This document shows, in pieces, positions 42,759 to 48,318 of a stretch of DNA of 48,318 nt. The notes beneath the pieces were generated by a model. The model was given only the letters and a program-made list of their open reading frames with translations. It had not been told where the DNA came from and made no database searches. The DNA is from a bacterium. Its GTDB lineage: Bacteria; 4484-113; JAGGVC01. Each line of letters opens with the position of its first letter. Position 1 is the stretch's first letter. The translations under genes were made by a program, and so were the position numbers. The stretch is from contig JAGGVC010000062.1 in the NCBI GenBank assembly GCA_021158185.1, forward strand, positions 1 to 48,318, written 5' to 3'.

Positions 42759-43205
42759 ATGGTTGGGAATAGTGGAATAAGTGCTGTAACGGTTCCGGCC
42801 GCCGGGTTAAACTCCGGCGGCCAGAGCCGTCCACTTCCCCCCTTGAAAGCTACATCTCCCGAAAGGCAGCAGTCTCCGCAACCTGTGCCTGCACCGGTGA
42901 AGCTGGGCAAGAAAAGCGAAGCGCGACCGAAGATGGAGAAGCTCGAGACATTTAAGCTCGAGGAATTCATCGAGCGTATTTCGCAGGAAGATATGTCCAG
43001 TTTTCTGAGCAAGATCAATATGTCTACCAACCTGTTCGCCATAGATCGGGACATCCGGTACGATGAACAGATCAGGTGGTACAGAATTGTGATACGCAAT
43101 ACGGAAACCGGCAGGATTATCCGAAAAATTCCCCCGTGGGATTTGAGTGGAATTGTGGAGCACATTAGCTCCCAGGTGGGGAAGCAATTTAACTTTGTAG
43201 TTTGA
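42759..43205 (+). CDS. flaG: FlaG-family flagellar protein
   Basis: The 148-aa protein has a disordered Pro/Gly/Lys-rich N-terminal half. The C-terminal FlaG domain (about residues 85-148) has the pattern RWYRIVIRNTETGRIIRKIP followed by a final helix. FlaG affects filament length in several bacteria, but its mechanism is unclear. GGAGG lies 11 bases before the ATG. Position between flagellin and fliD supports the call, and a terminator follows. Confidence 0.85.
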   Translation: MVGNSGISAVTVPAAGLNSGGQSRPLPPLKATSPERQQSPQPVPAPVKLGKKSEARPKMEKLETFKLEEFIERISQEDMSSFLSKINMSTNLFAIDRDIRYDEQIRWYRIVIRNTETGRIIRKIPPWDLSGIVEHISSQVGKQFNFVV

Positions 43206-43237
43206 ATTGGCAAACTGCAATATTGCAAATGCTTATA

Positions 43238-43273
43238 CAGGCCCGTCGCTTACCGGCGGGCCTGTTGCTTTCT
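43238..43273 (+). terminator. Terminator after flaG
   Basis: An 11-bp stem with one G-U pair (CAGGCCCGTCG at 43238-43248, CGGCGGGCCTG at 43254-43264) and a 5-base loop is followed by TTGCTTTCT. The tract is only moderately T-rich. It separates the flagellin-flaG unit from fliD, which has its own promoter. Confidence 0.65.
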
Positions 43274-43294
43274 ATTGTTGTGAACAGGATTGAC

Positions 43295-43321
43295 TCAAAT
43301 CGAAGCGTCTTTTGCCGATAA
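43295..43321 (+). promoter_or_regulatory. Sigma28 (FliA) promoter of fliD
   Basis: TCAA at 43295-43298, a 15-base spacer and a perfect GCCGATAA at 43314-43321 match the sigma28 consensus TAAA-N15-GCCGATAA in 11 of 12 positions. It lies 31 bases before fliD. This implies a FliA-type late flagellar sigma factor in the organism. Confidence 0.8.
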
Positions 43322-43352
43322 TACTGGGGAGTAGTAAAGGTGGTGTTCGCCT

Positions 43353-46300
43353 ATGGGCTCCATGCCCGGCATTTATTTTGCCGGCCTGAACAGCGGCATT
43401 CAATGGGACACTTTGATCGACGAGCTCGTATCGATTGAGCACAGAAAAGTTGATTTTCTGGTAGATCGCCGAGATCAGCTCGTCTTTGAACGCTCAACTT
43501 CGCTTGAGGTAAACCAGAGGCTTGCATATCTTGACGGTGCACTGGCAAAGCTCAAGCTCGAAAGTACGTTTCTTTCCAAAACCGTATTATCGAGTGATCC
43601 GACCAGGCTGAGTGCTGCTGCCAGCACGGATGCAACGGAAGGCTCCTACCAGATTTCGATCGAACAACTCGCCCGCGCAAGCACCGCCCAGAGCGGCTTA
43701 AACGGCCAGATTATTTCGGTCGGCGCTTATCTTGGAGCCGGCAACACCGCAGGCGTGACGGATCTGACCCCCGGAGTTGGGTACGAACAGGTAAGGGCGC
43801 TGCCTGAGACGCTGATGAACGATCTCGTTCAGGCGTCGAACATAACGGCAGGCGATACGATTACGGTTACAGGTACAGACGGCGATGGCAATCCGGTTAA
43901 CGAAACATACACGTTCAACGGTGATGAGACGGACACGATGGAGAGGTTCGCACAGTTCCTCATCCAGGCGTTCAGTGGGACCGCGACCGTAACTATCGGC
44001 TTCTCAGGCGAAATCATTGTTGCGCAATCATCCGGCGCAGGTACGCTTTCCTTCGATTCCAGCACCAACCTTGTATTCAACGACAACGATTTCTCTGGCT
44101 CAACCTTGAATTTCGGAACAGGCGTGAGCTACACAGATGGAACCGGAAACGGTTACGGTTCAACCGGGCCTTTCTATGTTATGGGGACAGGGGTACATGA
44201 GCTTTCATTCACGGAAGGCCTGCCGGGATATGTCATATCATCCTCGAACCTGAGTCAGGTCGATACGCTCGAAAACCTTGGCGTGACCGATTTCACTTTG
44301 TCGATCGATCCGGATTCAAGCGGCAGCCAGTCTGCGGTCAATGTCACATCGATTGACGGAAAAACTACAATCCGCGGGCTTGTCGATATCATCAACGTTA
44401 CCGTACCAGATGTCACTGCCTATCTAGATGCAGCGGGCAAGCTCGTCATTCAGACGAACGAGGGCGGGAGTGATATGGGCGTCACTACGGCATTGGGTGG
44501 AATAACGGACATACTCTTTGGCGCGAACATCTCGCTCGATACGGAAACGCCCGATTCCGTGAACAGTTTTGGCTCTACAACGAACACAAACGAACATACC
44601 GTTGTCGACCGCTACGCAAGCGAGCAGGGCGTCTCAATGACGCAGAAGGCGATATTCGGTACCGAGGGCTCGTCCATTACGAATCTGATCGGCGGGTTTG
44701 CGATTGAAGGCGGCGCCGGCGATATTTTCACCGAGGGCGTGGCAGTCGTCAAAACCGGCATTTCAAGCGAGCTCAATACCGATCCTGCAATATACACACG
44801 GCTTTTCGGCGCAAGAGGTATATCGAGCGCAACGAGCACAACATCGCCACCGCTCGATGTTTCAGCCAATCTCGATTCCGCAGGATTCGACACTGCCGTG
44901 ACCGCCGGTACGTTTACAATCAACGGAGTTACTTTCAATATCGGCGCAACGGACAACATTAAAGTTCAGGATCTGATGGCGCAGGTCAATTCGTCGAGTG
45001 CGGGCGTCGTTATGGAGTATGACGGAGCTAATGATCGTTTCGTAATTCGCAATGTGGATTACGGCCCCGATTCCATCACAATAGGCGGCGGCGGCGACAC
45101 GAGCAACTTCCTTTTCTCCGCCGGGCTTCGCACAGAAGTCGGGTCGGCGTTGCTTTCAGGCAGGAACAAGGGCGCGGTGACATCAGACTCACCGCTCTCG
45201 ACTGCCGGATTCGATACGACCCCGACCACGGGCACGTTCACGATCAACGGCGTGAGCATATACATTGACAGCTCGACGGATTCGCTGAAGGATGTGATTG
45301 ACAAGATCAACCGCAGCGGGGCGCGGGTGACTGCAAGCTACTCATCGGCCACTGACACATTCTCGCTTGTCCAGAAGCTCGACGAGAACACGACCGATAA
45401 TTACATTCGCGTCGGGGGCGCCCTGGACACATCGAACTTGCTGTCTGCGGTCAGATTGACTTCAACACCAACCGTTGAAACCGAGATAGGGAGCAAGCGA
45501 CTGGATGCGCAATTCACTATTGATGGCGTGTCATACGCGCGTCCGACAAACAGTCCCAGCGATATTATCGGAGGTGTGGATTTCAAGCTTCTCGGTGTCA
45601 CAACGGGCAACATAACTCTGACGATAGAGAGCGACAAGGAAACGGCGGAAGATGCTCTCGTGGGTTTCATCGTAGAATGGAATAAGACGATGGAATTCCT
45701 TAATCCCAGTCCGCTCACCGTGGATGATAAGCGCAGGATGATAGAGCTTACAACCGATGAGATGAACCAGATGTCGTTTTCCGAGGTAGATCAATATAAC
45801 GAAGAGCGCCAAGCGCTGCTCAAGCGCGATTTCATAGCTAATGATCGCACAATCAGACGCACGGTCGACAGGATGCGGGGGCTTTTGACGGGGATTGTAA
45901 GCAACAGCGGGCGCTACAACTCGCTTGCATCCATGGGAATTGAAACTTCAGGGGGCGGCGATGCAGCCACTGCGATTGAAAGCAGGGGACGCCTCATAGA
46001 AAATACAACGGACGAAGATATTATCAGGACCCTCTTGAGGAGCAACCAGGATCTCCAGGATGCGTTCGATGATCACATGGGGGATATTCACACGCTATTT
46101 GCAAATGCACTCACGAGCACTGCGAAAATAGAGGGCAATAAGAACCTCAATGCCGGCGTGACGCTTCTGAATACTCTTAGGTTTGATATAGGTGACGGCA
46201 CGAATTTGGCGCGGATCGAAATTGATGCCGGATATCATACGATGAGCGCGGTCGGACTTGCAATCAGCGAGCAGCTCTCTGACGGTGGTATCAGCAATAT

Positions 46301-46736
46301 CTCGGTCACGTTTGGAAACAGCTACAACCTGATTCTGACCAACGCGCTCGATGATGGCGCGCGCGCACAGATACTCCTGCAAGATTACAGTGAGGGTACG
46401 CAGTCAGTCTCAAGCGAGCTCGGGCTTCTCTCCGGAAGCTACTACGGAGATGACCCGATTGTTGCGGGCGGCGTGAGTGTAAGGACTCGCAACTACATCG
46501 ATGAAACCACGACGGTGGGCGGAATCCTGTTTGAACGAACGCGAAGCGGAGGAGCGTTTGACAGGCGAATCAGCGATTTAAACGATGCAATCGAGCGCGG
46601 CGAGGAATCGGTGGAACGCTACGAAGATAGATTGCGTCGCGAGTATGCCGCGCTTGAGACAATGCTGACACAGTACCAATCGCAGGGGCAATTCCTGCAG
46701 CAATATCTGGCTGAACAGCAGAACGAGTCGGAGTAG
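43353..46736 (+). CDS. fliD: Flagellar hook-associated protein 2 (filament cap), enlarged
   Basis: The N-terminus (about residues 5-115) is the FliD_N domain: GLNSGIQWDTLIDELVSIE and later ASTDATEGSYQISIEQLA. The C-terminus has FTIDGVSYARPTNSPSDII near 715-733, EDALVGFIVEWNKTMEFLN near 765-783 and a closing coiled coil. FliD forms the cap under which flagellin polymerises. At 1127 aa it is about twice the usual length. The central region contains at least two flagellin-IN-type repeats beginning AGFDT..T.GTFTINGV, near residues 511 and 615. AAAGGTGG lies 9 bases before the ATG. It has its own sigma28 promoter; fliS is not adjacent. Confidence 0.93.
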   Translation: MGSMPGIYFAGLNSGIQWDTLIDELVSIEHRKVDFLVDRRDQLVFERSTSLEVNQRLAYLDGALAKLKLESTFLSKTVLSSDPTRLSAAASTDATEGSYQISIEQLARASTAQSGLNGQIISVGAYLGAGNTAGVTDLTPGVGYEQVRALPETLMNDLVQASNITAGDTITVTGTDGDGNPVNETYTFNGDETDTMERFAQFLIQAFSGTATVTIGFSGEIIVAQSSGAGTLSFDSSTNLVFNDNDFSGSTLNFGTGVSYTDGTGNGYGSTGPFYVMGTGVHELSFTEGLPGYVISSSNLSQVDTLENLGVTDFTLSIDPDSSGSQSAVNVTSIDGKTTIRGLVDIINVTVPDVTAYLDAAGKLVIQTNEGGSDMGVTTALGGITDILFGANISLDTETPDSVNSFGSTTNTNEHTVVDRYASEQGVSMTQKAIFGTEGSSITNLIGGFAIEGGAGDIFTEGVAVVKTGISSELNTDPAIYTRLFGARGISSATSTTSPPLDVSANLDSAGFDTAVTAGTFTINGVTFNIGATDNIKVQDLMAQVNSSSAGVVMEYDGANDRFVIRNVDYGPDSITIGGGGDTSNFLFSAGLRTEVGSALLSGRNKGAVTSDSPLSTAGFDTTPTTGTFTINGVSIYIDSSTDSLKDVIDKINRSGARVTASYSSATDTFSLVQKLDENTTDNYIRVGGALDTSNLLSAVRLTSTPTVETEIGSKRLDAQFTIDGVSYARPTNSPSDIIGGVDFKLLGVTTGNITLTIESDKETAEDALVGFIVEWNKTMEFLNPSPLTVDDKRRMIELTTDEMNQMSFSEVDQYNEERQALLKRDFIANDRTIRRTVDRMRGLLTGIVSNSGRYNSLASMGIETSGGGDAATAIESRGRLIENTTDEDIIRTLLRSNQDLQDAFDDHMGDIHTLFANALTSTAKIEGNKNLNAGVTLLNTLRFDIGDGTNLARIEIDAGYHTMSAVGLAISEQLSDGGISNISVTFGNSYNLILTNALDDGARAQILLQDYSEGTQSVSSELGLLSGSYYGDDPIVAGGVSVRTRNYIDETTTVGGILFERTRSGGAFDRRISDLNDAIERGEESVERYEDRLRREYAALETMLTQYQSQGQFLQQYLAEQQNESE

Positions 46737-46795
46737 TTCGAGCACAGGCTAGTAATCGCGGTCATCAAACCACGGTATCTATTCAGTTCATTTCG

Positions 46796-46824
46796 TTGCG
46801 CGGAAGCCTCATTGCTGTTAGAAT
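46796..46824 (+). promoter_or_regulatory. Promoter of tRNA-Leu
   Basis: TTGCGC at 46796-46801 and TAGAAT at 46819-46824 are separated by 17 bases. The tRNA begins 13 bases after the -10 box. Confidence 0.7.
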
Positions 46825-46837
46825 ATTATTCCTGAAA

Positions 46838-46920
46838 GCCGAAGTGGCGGAATGGCAGACGCGTCAGGTTCAGGACCTGGTGAGGGCAACCTCGTGGGGG
46901 TTCGAATCCCCCCTTCGGCA
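46838..46920 (+). tRNA. tRNA-Leu (anticodon CAG)
   Basis: A class II tRNA of 83 bases. The acceptor stem is GCCGAAG/CTTCGGC, the anticodon loop TTCAGGA with CAG, and the long variable arm GAGG-GCAA-CCTC. The T arm is GGGGG-TTCGAAT-CCCCC. CCA is not encoded. It reads CTG leucine codons. Confidence 0.95.
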
Positions 46921-47185
46921 TTCTGAGCATTCGTGCGCGCGCGTTAACCCCGCTCTTCATGTTTAATTCGAGCCTGCCGTGCGCGCGATGTTGCAGGAAA
47001 ATGTTCAAATAATGCTCTGGGATGAAACATTGCGCGCCAAATTTCCATCTCAATGAGGGGCAGCATACCGAACTGGTAGAATGATACATCCTTTGAGGAT
47101 TCCATTTGCGGAACCTGTCGCGCATACACTTTTTCTGGCTGGTGGTGTGGTGGAGGATATTGGGAGAAGAGAGTCAGGTTTGAAT

Positions 47186-48318
47186 ATGAAGCATTATTCG
47201 TTCATTTTCGTTCTTATGCTGTGCATTCTGCTTGTCGTCGGCTGCAACCCGAAGGGGGAGCAAATCGAGCCTGAGGAATATACGGTCGCGCTCGGCAGCA
47301 TCCGCGAGGCGGTGATATGTGACGGGACAATTGAACCGTTGACCTCGGTCGAGATCAAAAGCAAGGCTTCGGGTATTCTCGAATTCCGCGGGTTCGTAGA
47401 GGGAGACGTCGTTCACGCGGGCGACTTGATGTACCGGCTCGATAAAAGCCTGATACAGCAGAGCGTTACCCGGGCGAGGGCATCGCTAAAGATTGCCAGG
47501 GCACAGCTTGAGCTCGCGAAACGCGATCAGACAAGGGACGAGCGCGCCCAGCTAGAAAACACTATAGAGCAGGTCAGGATAGATGTCGCGGACGCAGAGG
47601 ATCGCTATGAGCGAATAAAGGAACTCTACAGTCGTGAATACGCGACCCAGCAGGAACTCGACGATGCCGAGGCGGCGCTTGAACGGGCGAAGCTCAGGCT
47701 CGATCTTGCATTGAAGCGGCTTGAGGAGTCCGACGCTGGGGGTGAAAAAGAAAATATTGATGTCGCACAGGCGCGGGTTACACTTGCGGATGCAGATCTC
47801 AAGAACGCGCTCGAGGAGCTTTCCGAAACGGAGATCATCGCCCCGTTTACGGGCGTCCTGATTTCACAGGATGTGGAGGTCGGCGATACGATCACAAGTG
47901 CGACGCGCGGCGCGGCGTCCGGATCGGTACTCGGCGTGCTTGCAGATCTTTCGCACGTTTACCTTCGCGGCTACGTGGACGAGAGCGACATCGGGCGTGT
48001 TTCGGTAGGTATGCAGGCGGAAGTAAACGTGAATTCCTATCCCGGAATAAGCATTCCCGGTAATCTCGCCAGGATTTTCCCAAAAGCCGAGGATATGCAG
48101 GGAGTAACGACATTCAAAGTGGATATTGAGCTGTCGGGCGGAGGATTCGTCACAAAGCAGATGGCTGCAATCGGCATTGGTGATGGAAAGGCTGATGGCG
48201 ATAATGATAACGTAAGTGCGGGCGTTGACGGGAAGGATGAAGATGAAGCGGAAGCCGCAGATGAAAGCGATGCATCTGTAGAGGAGGATGCATCTGAAGA
48301 TGCGGAAAACTCGGCTTC
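47186..48318 (+). CDS. HlyD/MFP-family periplasmic adaptor lipoprotein (5' part)
   Basis: The frame runs off the window after about 377 residues. A lipoprotein signal ends LLVVGC with Cys20 as the lipidation site. A lipoyl-like half (SGILEFRGFVEGDVVHAGD, about residues 65-83) and a long alpha-helical hairpin (about 90-200) follow. The second lipoyl half (APFTGVLISQDVEVGD) lies near 216-231, then a beta-barrel region. From about 332 a Gly/Asp/Glu/Ala-rich acidic stretch interrupts the fold. Such adaptors link inner-membrane ABC (MacB-like) or RND pumps to an outer-membrane channel. ATG 47186 is used; TTG 47180 lies nearer the GAGAG at 47169-47173. The intergenic stretch 46921-47185 holds a TAGAAT at 47077 but no other gene. 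Confidence 0.85.
   Translation, partial: MKHYSFIFVLMLCILLVVGCNPKGEQIEPEEYTVALGSIREAVICDGTIEPLTSVEIKSKASGILEFRGFVEGDVVHAGDLMYRLDKSLIQQSVTRARASLKIARAQLELAKRDQTRDERAQLENTIEQVRIDVADAEDRYERIKELYSREYATQQELDDAEAALERAKLRLDLALKRLEESDAGGEKENIDVAQARVTLADADLKNALEELSETEIIAPFTGVLISQDVEVGDTITSATRGAASGSVLGVLADLSHVYLRGYVDESDIGRVSVGMQAEVNVNSYPGISIPGNLARIFPKAEDMQGVTTFKVDIELSGGGFVTKQMAAIGIGDGKADGDNDNVSAGVDGKDEDEAEAADESDASVEEDASEDAENSA

Noticed and set aside
46826-47125. A 99-residue minus-strand frame
   Set aside because: It runs through tRNA-Leu and has no other support.

Overview
The window appears to be one contiguous chromosomal segment of a flagellated, double-membrane (Gram-negative type) bacterium. A secretin with AMIN-like N-terminal modules, periplasmic pilus alignment proteins, a flagellar filament cluster, NuoN and RNase P RNA all fit this. 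The gene order and protein architectures (a GspK-like protein of 3013 aa, flagellin of 1143 aa, FliD of 1127 aa, fused PilM-PilN) match no cultivated model genus I recognise, so an uncultivated or poorly sampled phylum is likely. I cannot name it from sequence alone. I see no insertion sequences, prophage or CRISPR array.

Layout. 1-2000: tail of an unidentified gene, a strong terminator, a WalJ/YycJ-like metallo-beta-lactamase protein and a membrane protein. 2084-25980: the dominant block, a type II secretion/type IV pilus hybrid. The first transcription unit (promoter near 2093-2121) carries pseudopilins in the order GspH-like, GspI-like, three GspG-like paralogues, GspJ-like and the giant GspK-like protein. 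It ends at a terminator at 18665-18695. A second unit with a textbook sigma70 promoter (18727-18755) encodes the secretin, a PilM-PilN fusion (GspL-like), PilO (GspM-like) and PilP (GspC-like), and ends at a terminator at 25951-25980. Together these would form a periplasm-spanning pseudopilus with an outer-membrane pore. The ATPase, inner-membrane platform protein and prepilin peptidase are not in the window.

25994-34577: a lone nuoN, a Wzy_C-family O-antigen ligase/polymerase or protein glycosylase, and on the minus strand carB and a CsgG/FlgT-like exported protein. 34734-38474: a frameshifted NYN-domain gene, rnpB (RNase P RNA), tRNA-Arg(CCG), scpA coupled to a site-2 protease, and a small membrane protein. 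38570-38890: remnant of a SAM methyltransferase. 39045-46736: flagellar filament cluster: long-leader flagellin, FlaG, and FliD with a near-consensus sigma28 promoter. The end holds tRNA-Leu(CAG) and the 5' part of a lipoprotein of the HlyD/MFP family that runs off the window.

Themes worth attention: (1) unusually large appendage tip and filament proteins in both the pseudopilus and the flagellum; (2) three genes preceded by TANAAT exactly 6 nt before an ATG/GTG start and without a Shine-Dalgarno sequence, which suggests leaderless mRNAs; (3) structured leaders ahead of the secretin and flagellin genes, the latter with a Cys-rich 22-codon reading frame.
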